Source: Melioribacteraceae bacterium
GTDB taxonomy: Bacteria; Bacteroidota; Ignavibacteria; Ignavibacteriales; Melioribacteraceae
DNA length: 64,000 bases
Reading direction: 5' to 3'
NCBI GenBank assembly: GCA_030584085.1
Contig: CP129490.1
Location: 248,001-312,000 of the forward strand
In this document: positions 26,403 through 34,824 of the stretch, piece after piece
Position numbering within the stretch: position 1 is the stretch's first letter
Layout of the letters: every line of letters starts with the position of its first letter
The notes under the pieces: generated by a model
What the model saw: only the letters and a program-made list of their open reading frames with translations
Told to the model about the DNA's origin: nothing
The model's database searches: none
Program-made: the position numbers and the translations under genes

Positions 26403-26915
26403 TTGATAAGCAAAAGTATACTTTTAATCTTAGCTTCTAAAGACTTTAATGAGGACGAATATTTAATAGTCAAGAAAACTTTAGAAAAGGAAAATTTTAA
26501 AGTTTTTATAGCTTCAGACGCACACACACTTTGTGTCGGTAACCGTGGAATAAAAGTCCGTGCCGATGTCTCATTTTTTAATATGCGCGAAAGTAATTTT
26601 AGTGCAATTATAATTATTGGCGGAAATGGAATTAAATCTTATTGGAATAATCTTCACTTACACAATTTGATAAATGCCTTTGCCAAGTCAAATAAAGTTA
26701 TTGCTGCAATTTGTAGTGCACCTGTAGTTCTTGCAAAAGCCGGCTTGTTGGAAGGAAAAGAGGCAACATGTTATCACAAGGATAAACAAGACCTCGAAAA
26801 TAATGGGGCAATTTACATCGATAACCCGGTAGTTTTTAAGAAAAACATAATTACTGCACAAGATGCATCTTCGGCACAAGATTTTGCGCAAAGAATCGCA
26901 GAAAGGCTAAAATAA
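26403..26915 (+). CDS. DJ-1/PfpI family protein
   Basis: The 170-residue protein has a flavodoxin-like fold with the nucleophile elbow AAICSAPVVLAKAG, whose cysteine is the reactive residue in DJ-1, and the early LILASKDFNEDE strand with the supporting glutamate. Members act as deglycase-like, chaperone or redox-sensing proteins, or as amidases. The start appears to be TTG at 26403, since no ATG fits the N-terminal strand. It is followed 40 bp later by ispG. Confidence 0.82.
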   Translation: MISKSILLILASKDFNEDEYLIVKKTLEKENFKVFIASDAHTLCVGNRGIKVRADVSFFNMRESNFSAIIIIGGNGIKSYWNNLHLHNLINAFAKSNKVIAAICSAPVVLAKAGLLEGKEATCYHKDKQDLENNGAIYIDNPVVFKKNIITAQDASSAQDFAQRIAERLK

Positions 26916-26955
26916 TTGCGAACCTTTTTAATCCGCTATTTGTTTAAGACCTAAT

Positions 26956-28926
26956 ATGACTGATAAAATCGAAAAATTAAGAAACTATTGTAATAGTTTA
27001 ACTCAATATTCTCGATATAAAACACGAGAAGTTTTCATCGGGGAAATTCCTCTCGGTGGCGATAATCCAATTCGTATTCAATCAATGACTACTACAAATA
27101 CGATGGATACAATTGCTACAGTTGAACAGACAATTCGAATGGTTGAGGCCGGATGCGAATATGTACGTATTACGGCACCAAGTTTAAAGGACGCTCAAAA
27201 TTTAGAAAATATTCGGAAAGAGTTAAGAACACGTGGATATAACGTTCCTCTAATTGCGGATATTCACTTCACACCGAATGCAGCCGAACTTGCCGCAAGG
27301 CTGGTCGAGAAAGTGCGTGTTAATCCCGGTAACTATGCCGATAAAAAGAAATTCGAGAACATTGAATATACTGACGCTTCTTATGAAGCTGAACTTGAAA
27401 GAATTAGAAAGAAGTTTACTCCGCTTGTTAAAATTTGTAAAGAATATGGCACTGCTATGCGGATTGGGACTAATCACGGGTCATTATCCGATAGAATTAT
27501 GGGAAGATATGGTGACACACCGCTTGGAATGGTGGAATCTGCATTAGAGTTTGTCAGAATTTGTGAAGATTTGGATTACCACAATATTGTTCTTTCAATG
27601 AAAGCCAGCAATACTCAAGTGATGGTGCAAGCATATAGATTACTTGTACAGATGATGAACGAAGAAGGAATGAAATATCCGCTTCATCTTGGTGTAACAG
27701 AAGCCGGTGATGGTGAAGACGCAAGAATTAAATCGGCCGTAGGAATAGGGACATTACTTGAAGATGGACTTGGCGATACAATTAGGGTATCTTTAACTGA
27801 AGAACCCGAAGCCGAAGCGCCCGTCGCAAAAGATTTAGCCGATCGATATAAATCTCGGGCTGGACATAAGCCAATTATTCCTGTTGTTGAAATTCCTAAA
27901 AGTCCTACTGTATTTTTAAGAAGAAAAACTTTTGAGGTAAACGGAATTGGAGGAGATAACCCTCCGGTTGTATTATCGGATTATTCTAATAAAGTTGTTA
28001 ATGATTATACCGACCTAAAATTAATCGGTTATACTTATTCACCAAAGCTTGATAAATGGAATACGTCAGACATTGCGAGTGATTTACTATTTCTTGGTGA
28101 TAACAAATTGCCATTTGAACAACCAAATAATTTGAAGACACTTTATAATTTCGAAAGCTGGAAAGAAATTTCATCTGATAAACGAGCGTTCCCGGTTTTC
28201 ACTTTAAATGAGTTTGCAAATACAAATGGTATATCTCCGGTATTAAATTTTGTGCAAGTCTCGATAGATGATATAAATTCTCAAAACTTTGAGCTAACAG
28301 CAAATAAAAACTCGGTTGTCTACGTGTTGACTACAAACAATGAACACGGGATGGCTGAACAAAGAAGATTCTTTTTCGAACTCTTAAATCGGGGGATTGA
28401 AAACCCGGTTATAGTAAAGAGAAAGTATTCCAATCTAAACGAAGATCAATATAGACTTTATAGCGCAACAGATGTCGGTGGATTATTAATTGATGGATTC
28501 GGTGACGGAGTTTGGTTGGAAGCTGAGAATGTAAAATTTTCAGTAGCTACATACGAAGCAATCAATAGAATTTCATTCGGTATTTTACAAGCGGCAAGAG
28601 CAAGAATATCCAAAACAGAATATATAGCTTGTCCTTCATGCGGCAGAACATTGTTTGATCTTGTAATTGTGACAAACATGATTCGTAAAAGAACCGAACA
28701 CTTAAAGGGAGTAAAGATTGGAATTATGGGTTGCATAGTTAACGGTCCGGGTGAAATGGCTGATGCCGATTACGGTTATGTTGGTTCCGGAGTTGGGAAA
28801 ATCACTTTGTATAAAGGTCAGAATATCGTAAAAAAGAATGTTCCTTCCGAAAAAGCAGTTGATGAATTGATAAATATTATTCGAGAAGATGGTAATTGGA
28901 TTGAACCTAAAGTTTTGGAAGAATAA
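26956..28926 (+). CDS. ispG: 4-hydroxy-3-methylbut-2-en-1-yl diphosphate synthase
   Basis: The 656-residue protein is the long, three-domain form of IspG found in Bacteroidetes, Chlamydiae and plants. An N-terminal TIM barrel (IRIQSMTTTNTMDT) is followed by a large inserted domain (about 330-545). The C-terminal iron-sulfur domain carries the cluster ligands CPSC (Cys559, Cys562), MGC (Cys593) and GPGE (Glu600). It converts MEcPP to HMBPP in the MEP isoprenoid pathway. The dxr gene of the same pathway lies at 49881. Confidence 0.97.
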   Translation: MTDKIEKLRNYCNSLTQYSRYKTREVFIGEIPLGGDNPIRIQSMTTTNTMDTIATVEQTIRMVEAGCEYVRITAPSLKDAQNLENIRKELRTRGYNVPLIADIHFTPNAAELAARLVEKVRVNPGNYADKKKFENIEYTDASYEAELERIRKKFTPLVKICKEYGTAMRIGTNHGSLSDRIMGRYGDTPLGMVESALEFVRICEDLDYHNIVLSMKASNTQVMVQAYRLLVQMMNEEGMKYPLHLGVTEAGDGEDARIKSAVGIGTLLEDGLGDTIRVSLTEEPEAEAPVAKDLADRYKSRAGHKPIIPVVEIPKSPTVFLRRKTFEVNGIGGDNPPVVLSDYSNKVVNDYTDLKLIGYTYSPKLDKWNTSDIASDLLFLGDNKLPFEQPNNLKTLYNFESWKEISSDKRAFPVFTLNEFANTNGISPVLNFVQVSIDDINSQNFELTANKNSVVYVLTTNNEHGMAEQRRFFFELLNRGIENPVIVKRKYSNLNEDQYRLYSATDVGGLLIDGFGDGVWLEAENVKFSVATYEAINRISFGILQAARARISKTEYIACPSCGRTLFDLVIVTNMIRKRTEHLKGVKIGIMGCIVNGPGEMADADYGYVGSGVGKITLYKGQNIVKKNVPSEKAVDELINIIREDGNWIEPKVLEE

Positions 28927-29054
28927 ATGAAATTGAAAAATTGATCATATTGTATTATATTTCGTTTTCAGCTTATGATTGCAAGGATAATTAATACGAC
29001 AAGGGTGATTATAAAAAACCCAAATTACTATATAGAAAGAAAGAATTAACAAAA

Positions 29055-29088
29055 AATGCACTCTCGATTTTAGGAGTGCATTTTTTTT
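29055..29088 (+). terminator. Intrinsic terminator just before the Nif3 gene
   Basis: AATGCACTC (29055-29063) pairs with GAGTGCATT (29074-29082) across a ten-base loop, followed by a run of T to 29088. The T-run ends only five bases before the Nif3 ATG at 29094. It probably terminates ispG transcription but would also lie in the leader of any transcript that starts upstream of it. Confidence 0.8.
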
Positions 29089-29093
29089 ATTAT

Positions 29094-30209
29094 ATGATTG
29101 CAGAAGATCTTATAAAATATGTTGAATATTGGGCGCCCCCCGGTGCCGCTTGGGAAAGAGACAACGTCGGACTTCAAGTGGGGGATAGGAGAAAGAGAGT
29201 TACGAATGTTCTTCTTGCCCTAGACCTCAATAAAGAAGTTATAAAAGACGCGCTAAAGAAAAACTGCAATTTTATTTTCACTCATCACCCCTTCATTTTT
29301 AACCCAATTAAAAAGTTAGACTTCACAAAAGACCCGAAAGCAGAAATTATTAAGATCGCAGTTCAAAAAGAATTAATAATTTTTTCCGCCCATACAAATT
29401 TAGATTTCACAAAAGACGGTGTAAGTTTTGAACTTGCGAAAACACTTGCGTTAAAGAATATTTCCTTTCTACTGAATCAAGAAAATAATCAAGTTAAGAT
29501 TGTTGTATTTGTTCCGGGTAACGATATTGAGAAAGTTGCATTAGCAATTTTTAATGCCGGTGGTGGAATTATCGGTGAGTATTCAAATTGTAGTTATAGA
29601 GTAAAGGGTGAAGGTACATTCAAAGGTTCTGATGAGTCGAATCCAACCATAGGGAAAAAAGGGAAACCAGAAACTGTTGAAGAAATAAGATTAGAAGTAT
29701 TGGCGGAACAATGGAAAATAAAACATATAATTTCTGAAATGATAAAAGTTCATCCATATGAAGAAGTTGCCTACGATGTTTATCCGCTTAATAACAAGAA
29801 TGTAAATTATGGAATGGGTGCAATCGGCAAGCTTGAAAATGGAATGAAACAAAATGATTTTCTTGACCATGTTATCAAAAAATTGAAAGCCAAAAATCTA
29901 AGGTTTACAAAAGGCAAATCTAGTTCAATAAATAAAGTCGCGGTCTGCGGCGGAAGTGGATCTGAATTGCTTAATGCTGCTATCAGTAGCGGAGCTGATG
30001 CATTTATCACGGCTGATGTTAAATACCATACTTTTCAAGATGCCGAAAATAAAATCCTTCTAATTGATGCCGGGCATTACGAAACAGAAATTCATTCACT
30101 AAATATTGTCCAAAAAAGATTACAAAAGTTTATTAAAGAAAATAAAAGTGGTTTAAAAGTTTATAAGTATTCCGGGACTACCAACCCGATAAGTTTTTAT
30201 AAAACATAA
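29094..30209 (+). CDS. Nif3-like dinuclear metal centre protein
   Basis: The protein is 371 residues from ATG 29094. Metal-ligand motifs of the Nif3/YqfO family are present: FTHHPFIF, SAHTNLDF, ITADVKYHTF and IDAGHYETE. Between them sits the inserted PII-like domain (about 125-235), as in the longer bacterial form. The family was once annotated as GTP cyclohydrolase 1 type 2, but its function is unsettled. No ribosome-binding site is visible because the terminator hairpin occupies that position. It is followed by the zinc-ribbon gene, a conserved neighbour. Confidence 0.9.
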   Translation: MIAEDLIKYVEYWAPPGAAWERDNVGLQVGDRRKRVTNVLLALDLNKEVIKDALKKNCNFIFTHHPFIFNPIKKLDFTKDPKAEIIKIAVQKELIIFSAHTNLDFTKDGVSFELAKTLALKNISFLLNQENNQVKIVVFVPGNDIEKVALAIFNAGGGIIGEYSNCSYRVKGEGTFKGSDESNPTIGKKGKPETVEEIRLEVLAEQWKIKHIISEMIKVHPYEEVAYDVYPLNNKNVNYGMGAIGKLENGMKQNDFLDHVIKKLKAKNLRFTKGKSSSINKVAVCGGSGSELLNAAISSGADAFITADVKYHTFQDAENKILLIDAGHYETEIHSLNIVQKRLQKFIKENKSGLKVYKYSGTTNPISFYKT

Positions 30210-30220
30210 GGAGTAACAAA

Positions 30221-30958
30221 TTGGTAAACAGGTTATCAGCTTTATTCGAACTACAATTGATTGATGATCAATTGGATGAACTGGAGGAACTACGCGGCGA
30301 TCTTCCGGCAGCAGTTAATGATCTTAAGGGACAAATGCAAACTCTTAAAGATCAATCGGATGAAAAAGAGAGACAGAAAGAAGAATCTCTTAAAAAACGA
30401 AAACATAATGACAATGAAGTCGCTGACTTAAAAGAGAGTCTAAAAAAATTCAAAGCCCAACTTTATCAAGTCAGAAACAACAAAGAATATGATGCTCTCA
30501 CAAAGGAAATAGATCATACCGAAGAAGAAATTGAAAGATTAGAAACTGAGAACTTAGCTTTAGAAGATCTTGTTGAACAATTGAAGATGCAGATTGATGA
30601 AGTAAAACCCGAACTTGAGAAACTTCAAGAAGAACTTGCTGAAAAAGAAGATGAACTTAAACAAATAATTAAAGCAAACGAAAAAGAAGAAGCTCGCCTT
30701 TTAGATAGAAGAGAAAAATCAGTCGCAAATGTAAAAAAACCCGATTACAATACCTACATGCGAATTAGAAAAGCTCTTGGCGGTAAAGCAATTGCAACAA
30801 TTAACAGAGCTGCTTGTACCGGATGTCATAATGTGGTCCCGCCGCAAAGACAATTGGAAATTAGACAAAGTAAAAGAATTTACTCATGTGAATCATGCGG
30901 AAGAATTTTAGTTTCTTCAGAAATTTCTGATGAAGTAACTAAAAAATTCAAACTGTAA
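30221..30958 (+). CDS. Zinc-ribbon coiled-coil protein (zf-RING_7 / CT398-like)
   Basis: The 245-residue protein starts with TTG, supported by AAGGAG at the right distance. A long antiparallel coiled coil (about 10-175) is followed by a C4 zinc ribbon, CTGCHNVVPP and CESCGRIL. The family is widespread, is linked to Nif3 by gene order, and may interact with transcription or secretion components; its role is not settled. It follows the Nif3 gene by 11 bp and ends at a clear terminator. Confidence 0.88.
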   Translation: MVNRLSALFELQLIDDQLDELEELRGDLPAAVNDLKGQMQTLKDQSDEKERQKEESLKKRKHNDNEVADLKESLKKFKAQLYQVRNNKEYDALTKEIDHTEEEIERLETENLALEDLVEQLKMQIDEVKPELEKLQEELAEKEDELKQIIKANEKEEARLLDRREKSVANVKKPDYNTYMRIRKALGGKAIATINRAACTGCHNVVPPQRQLEIRQSKRIYSCESCGRILVSSEISDEVTKKFKL

Positions 30959-30965
30959 TTTTTAG

Positions 30966-31013
30966 AAAGAGATTGTCTTTGTAATTTAGACTAGGACAAT
31001 CTCTTTTAGTTTT
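30966..31013 (+). terminator. Intrinsic terminator after zinc-ribbon gene
   Basis: AAAGAGATTGTC (30966-30977) and GACAATCTCTTT (30995-31006) form a perfect 12-bp stem with a 17-base loop, followed by TAGTTTT. It ends the Nif3/zinc-ribbon unit. Confidence 0.85.
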
Positions 31014-31055
31014 ACTAAAACCATCTCACAAAATCTACTTTAGTTTATTACATTA

Positions 31056-31523
31056 ATGAAGAAAACCAACGCGATAAGAATTCTTGAAGCACAAAAAATC
31101 AATTTCACTTTTCACCCTTACGAATTTAATGAAGAAGAACTGGATGCAGTTTCTGTTGCAAAGAAAATAAATGCAGAGCCGGAACAGGTTTTTAAAACAT
31201 TAGTTGCTATAGGTACTGATAATAATCATTACGTATTTGTAATACCCGGAAACTATGAACTAAATCTTAAGAAAGCAGCATCTGCTTCTGGCATAAAGAA
31301 AATTGAAATGATTAAAATGAAAGATCTCCTCGAAGTAACAGGATATATTAGGGGAGGTTGCTCGCCAATCGGGATGAAAAAATTATTTCCCACATTTATT
31401 GATGAATCTGCATTATTGTTCGAGAATATTTATATAAGTGCCGGACAAAGGGGGATGCAAATTTTTATCAATCCGGAAAACCTTGCCGAAATCATAAATG
31501 CTAAATTTGAGGATTTAATTTAA
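31056..31523 (+). CDS. ybaK: Cys-tRNA(Pro)/Cys-tRNA(Cys) deacylase YbaK
   Basis: The 155-residue protein has the YbaK/EbsC editing fold. VFKTLVAIG contains the catalytic lysine region, and GYIRGGCSPIGMKK matches the conserved GYxxGGxSPxG motif. It removes wrongly attached cysteine (or related amino acids) from tRNA(Pro). It is flanked by the terminator at 30966 and a small basic protein gene and is probably transcribed from its own promoter. Confidence 0.92.
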   Translation: MKKTNAIRILEAQKINFTFHPYEFNEEELDAVSVAKKINAEPEQVFKTLVAIGTDNNHYVFVIPGNYELNLKKAASASGIKKIEMIKMKDLLEVTGYIRGGCSPIGMKKLFPTFIDESALLFENIYISAGQRGMQIFINPENLAEIINAKFEDLI

Positions 31524-31622
31524 TCTCGCCTTACAATGAGGATAAGATTTGTACATCCGTTTTCATTTTTTTTAAAGAAAAAATTACCTAAATTTGTAAG
31601 CTAAAATTAAAAGGAGTTAATA

Positions 31623-31787
31623 ATGGCTAAACAACAATCGTTTGCCGATAAATCTAAAGCAAAAGCAAAATCAGGTTTTGTTACTGTTAAGTATATAAAA
31701 ACAGTAAAAACTGAAGCCGGCAATTATAAATTTCAAGAAAAATTTGTAAAGCTTCCGGATATCAGTAAAGTTACAGAACTCAATTAA
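31623..31787 (+). CDS. Small basic protein resembling DUF4295
   Basis: The 54-residue protein starts at ATG 31623 after AAAAGGAG and ends at a terminator. It begins MAKQQSFADKSKAKAKSGFV and continues VKYIKTVKTEAGNYKFQEKF. The last part resembles the IKMVKSPKTGAYSFKEE segment of the small DUF4295 proteins found beside ribosomal genes in Bacteroidetes. The match was made from memory and is tentative. High lysine content and strong initiation signals suggest an abundant RNA- or ribosome-associated protein. Confidence 0.7.
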   Translation: MAKQQSFADKSKAKAKSGFVTVKYIKTVKTEAGNYKFQEKFVKLPDISKVTELN

Positions 31788-31810
31788 AGCGGCTAAATAC
31801 CGCTTTTTTT
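31787..31810 (+). terminator. Intrinsic terminator after the small basic protein
   Basis: AAGCGG (31787-31792) pairs with CCGCTT (31800-31805) across a seven-base loop, followed by an uninterrupted T-run to 31810. The stem overlaps the stop codon of the small gene. Confidence 0.88.
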
Positions 31811-31873
31811 GTCTTCATTGTTGGCTGTTTAAATTCAAACCTTGATATCCACTAAATAATTTTTATATTGTAT

Positions 31874-31895
31874 TTGTCCGGTCGGTTTCGGACAA
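31874..31895. promoter_or_regulatory. Hairpin in the kamA upstream region
   Basis: TTGTCCG (31874-31880) and CGGACAA (31889-31895) form a perfect 7-bp inverted repeat with an eight-base loop, about 105 bp before the kamA ATG. It may be a regulator site or leader structure. No ligand-binding RNA family was recognised in the 190-bp leader. Confidence 0.35.
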
Positions 31896-31999
31896 TCCGA
31901 ATTACTCACATAAAATATAGCGAACCATTTTACTTCTATTATGGATTTTTTGCCGGGGGCAGTTCCGGTTTTTCGCTTAAAGAAGAAAGAGGTGACGAT

Positions 32000-33397
32000 A
32001 TGATTAAACCAAAACAAATGAGATTTTACGGGTTACGTGATTTAACAAAAATCCCACAGTTTCAAAAAATTCCCAAAGATGATCTATTTGCAGTAAAAGT
32101 TGTTTCTCATGTACTTCCATTCAGAACAAATAATTACCTTGTTGAAGAACTGATTGATTGGGATAATATTCCGAATGATCCAATCTTCCAATTAACTTTT
32201 CCTCAAAGGGGAATGATTGAAGATAACGACTTTAATAGAATCGCAGATTTGTTAAAAAAGAAAGCAACCAAAGAGGAAATTCAAAAAGCTGCTAACGAAA
32301 TTAGATTCTCATTAAATCCTCACCCGGCCGGACAGATGACAGCAAACGTGCCCTATATGGAGGATGATGACGAACCGGTAAGAGGAGTTCAACATAAGTA
32401 CAGAGAGACTGCATTAGTTTTTCCATCTGCCGGTCAAACGTGTCATGCTTATTGTACTTTCTGTTTCCGTTGGGCACAGTTTGTTGGGATGACGGACTTA
32501 AAGTTTACAACGGATGAATCCAATAGATTCCAAAAGTATTTAAAACAGCATAAAGAAATTTCAAATGTTCTTTTCACCGGCGGCGATCCGATGGTTATGA
32601 CATTAAAAAAGTTGGAAATATTCTTAAAACCATTTCTCAAACCGGAATTTGAGCATATACGAAATATTAGAATTGGTACAAAATCAGTTGCATATTGGCC
32701 TTACAAATTTGTTACCGATAAAGAAGCTGACGGAGTATTAAAACTTTTTGAAAAATTAGTAGATGCCGGAAAACATGTTGCTATTATGGGACATTACAAT
32801 CATTGGGTGGAGCTTTCTACTCCTGTTGCACGCGAAGCTGTTAAAAGAATACAAAGCACTGGAGCAGTAATAAGAGCACAATCACCGATTGTAAAACATG
32901 TAAATGATGATCCCACAATTTGGCGGAGAATGTGGAAAGATCAGGTTAGTCAGGGAATTATTCCTTATTACATGTTTGTTGAACGAGATACCGGTGCAAA
33001 AAATTATTTTGAAATTCCTCTCTATAGAGCTTTCCAAATTTTCCGAGATGCTTATAAGAATGTATCGGGACTTGGAAGAACAGTCCGCGGTCCATCAATG
33101 TCGGCATTACCTGGTAAAGTTGTAATCGAAGGTATTGCGGAAATTAACGACGAAAAAGTTTTTGTATTAAACTTTTTACAAGCTCGAAATCCGGATTGGG
33201 TAAGAAGACCATTTTTCGCCAAGTATGATGAAAATGCATACTGGTTGAATCATCTTAAACCTGCTTTTGGTAAAAAGAAATTTTTCTACAAAGATGAGTT
33301 AAAACAAATATTGCTTGAAAGAGCTGCCAAAGATCATCATAAATTCAATGAAAAAGAAGAAATGGAAGATGAACACTTGGCAACAGGTGCAGCTTAA
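32000..33397 (+). CDS. KamA family radical SAM protein (lysine 2,3-aminomutase-like)
   Basis: I chose ATG 32000 (GAGGTG upstream), giving 465 residues; the open frame from TTG 31868 lacks family character. The radical SAM motif is CHAYCTFC (Cys148, Cys152, Cys155), followed by FTGGDPMVM for SAM binding. KamA enzymes use SAM, a 4Fe-4S cluster and PLP to interconvert L-lysine and L-beta-lysine. This protein is longer than classical KamA at the C-terminus and may act on glutamate or lysine. It ends at a strong terminator. Confidence 0.85.
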   Translation: MIKPKQMRFYGLRDLTKIPQFQKIPKDDLFAVKVVSHVLPFRTNNYLVEELIDWDNIPNDPIFQLTFPQRGMIEDNDFNRIADLLKKKATKEEIQKAANEIRFSLNPHPAGQMTANVPYMEDDDEPVRGVQHKYRETALVFPSAGQTCHAYCTFCFRWAQFVGMTDLKFTTDESNRFQKYLKQHKEISNVLFTGGDPMVMTLKKLEIFLKPFLKPEFEHIRNIRIGTKSVAYWPYKFVTDKEADGVLKLFEKLVDAGKHVAIMGHYNHWVELSTPVAREAVKRIQSTGAVIRAQSPIVKHVNDDPTIWRRMWKDQVSQGIIPYYMFVERDTGAKNYFEIPLYRAFQIFRDAYKNVSGLGRTVRGPSMSALPGKVVIEGIAEINDEKVFVLNFLQARNPDWVRRPFFAKYDENAYWLNHLKPAFGKKKFFYKDELKQILLERAAKDHHKFNEKEEMEDEHLATGAA

Positions 33398-33440
33398 CAG
33401 CAGAACTAAGAATTCAGAATTCTGAACTCAGAATATAAAG

Positions 33441-33468
33441 AAGGCGAATCAGATGATTCGCCTTTTTT
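33441..33468 (+). terminator. Intrinsic terminator after kamA
   Basis: AAGGCGAATC (33441-33450) and GATTCGCCTT (33455-33464) form a perfect 10-bp stem with the tetraloop AGAT, followed by a T-run. It separates kamA from the convergent gene that stops at 33470. Confidence 0.92.
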
Positions 33469-33469
33469 A

Positions 33470-34021
33470 TTAATTTTGATTCGGTTGCTGTTGTTGCATT
33501 GTCATCAATTTATTTCTGAGTTGTTCTAACTTAGATAATAACTGAGGGGTTTCGGGATTTATTGCTTCCATTTTTTGCATGACAAGTGTCTCAAATTCTT
33601 GAAGATGCGAACCGATTTCTGGTTGTTGAATCACCTTTTGCTGCTCAGTTTGAATTATCTGTGAAACTGATTGAAACTCTTGTCCTAACGATTGCATCTT
33701 TTGTTGATCACCTGATTGCTCAGCCGCTTGATACTGTGAAATTATATTATCTCGTTTATCCAATGATTTTTTTATCTCGGGATTATTCTTCACCATTGCG
33801 TCAGTAATTTCTTTATCAAGTGCTTCGCCTTTTTGTGCAATATTTTCATCATTCATAGCTTGCTGTTGTAATTGTTGAATTTGTTGATTCAACTGATTGT
33901 ACTCTTGAAATAAAAGCTGAGCTTCAGATGATTGATCCTGTTGCATTTGACCTTGAGCAAAAATTGTACTTAAGCACAAAATCATTATCATTGAAATAAT
34001 ATTTCTCTTTTTTAAAAACAT
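33470..34021 (-). CDS. Exported Gln-rich coiled-coil protein (paralogue 1)
   Basis: The 183-residue protein has a signal peptide (ISMIMILCLSTIFAQG). The mature chain is helical and very rich in glutamine (QQIQQLQQQ, MQQQQPNQN). Its mid part (KGEALDKEITDAMVKNNPEI) and end part (MEAINPETPQLLSKLEQLR) align with the gene upstream at 34155, so the two are tandem paralogues. It resembles small periplasmic chaperone-like proteins (Skp or Spy style) only in general helical character; no family is assigned. Confidence 0.65.
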   Translation of the reverse strand: MFLKKRNIISMIMILCLSTIFAQGQMQQDQSSEAQLLFQEYNQLNQQIQQLQQQAMNDENIAQKGEALDKEITDAMVKNNPEIKKSLDKRDNIISQYQAAEQSGDQQKMQSLGQEFQSVSQIIQTEQQKVIQQPEIGSHLQEFETLVMQKMEAINPETPQLLSKLEQLRNKLMTMQQQQPNQN

Positions 34022-34154
34022 ACTTTTCCTTTCTTTATGGCTAATATTAATTTATTGATGGCAAAACTTATTATAATTATTTCGGAAATCAAAAAAAGTG
34101 AAGTTTTTTTGCGGCAGTAATGATATGTAGTATTAAGAATATATGCATGACAAA

Positions 34155-34685
34155 TTATTTTGTAGTTTGATTTAACTTTTCTCTCAGCTCGGCTAATTTT
34201 TCTTCTATCTTTGGTGTATTTGGGTCAATTGCAATCATTCTTTCTCTTAATTTTTTACTTATTGCTTCTGCTCTATCCTTAAATTTTTTCTGTTCCATAA
34301 TATCATGTTGTTTTTCATGAAGAATTTTTGAAGTTTCTTGATACTGTTCGTGCAACTTTGCTAATTCTTCTTTATCCATATTGGGATTAGCATCCACTTT
34401 TTCCTCTATTTCTTTTCGATCATCCAGTACTTGTTTAAGAGAGGGATCTTTCTTAATCATAAGTGCTTCAACATCATTTTTTAATTTTTCACCTTCGGCA
34501 ACAAGTTCTTTATCAGATGATGCTTGCTTCTGAATTTCTTGATATTTCTTATACAAGTCGGAATATTCTCTCATTATCTTTGCATGTTCTTTTGATACTT
34601 TTTTTAATTGTCCGGAAGTATTTATGGTTAAGAAAGCAAATGATAATATAAGTAATACACGTGCCGCAGTTTCGAATAACTTCAC
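34155..34685 (-). CDS. Exported Lys/Glu-rich coiled-coil protein (paralogue 2)
   Basis: The 176-residue protein has a signal peptide ending near NTSGQ. The rest is a highly charged coiled coil. EGEKLKNDVEALMIKKDPSL and MIAIDPNTPKIEEKLAELRE match the equivalent segments of the neighbouring Gln-rich protein in order and spacing. The charge composition has diverged from mainly Gln to Lys/Glu. Function is unknown, and a periplasmic chaperone or scaffold role is possible. Confidence 0.65.
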   Translation of the reverse strand: MKLFETAARVLLILSFAFLTINTSGQLKKVSKEHAKIMREYSDLYKKYQEIQKQASSDKELVAEGEKLKNDVEALMIKKDPSLKQVLDDRKEIEEKVDANPNMDKEELAKLHEQYQETSKILHEKQHDIMEQKKFKDRAEAISKKLRERMIAIDPNTPKIEEKLAELREKLNQTTK

Positions 34686-34786
34686 AATAACTCCTTGATT
34701 GTCAAAAAATTTGTGTAACCTAATAATCTACAGCTATTTAAAACATATCAATCGGAAAATGTTTCAAAAAATATTAAATGATGTGA

Positions 34787-34817
34787 GATTCCCGCAATAT
34801 GGGAAATTGCGGGAATC
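34787..34817. repeat. Perfect 12-bp inverted repeat after fbaB
   Basis: GATTCCCGCAAT (34787-34798) and ATTGCGGGAATC (34806-34817) enclose seven bases. It lies seven bases past the fbaB stop on the minus strand but has no following U-run. Its ATTCCCGC core resembles the larger palindrome at 42559, so it may be a relative of that repeat as well as an mRNA 3' end. Confidence 0.7.
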
Positions 34818-34824
34818 CGAAAAA

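Noticed and set aside
31868-31999. N-terminal extension of the kamA reading frame
   Set aside because: The 44 extra residues start at TTG without a ribosome-binding site and look unlike the family. ATG 32000 has GAGGTG upstream.
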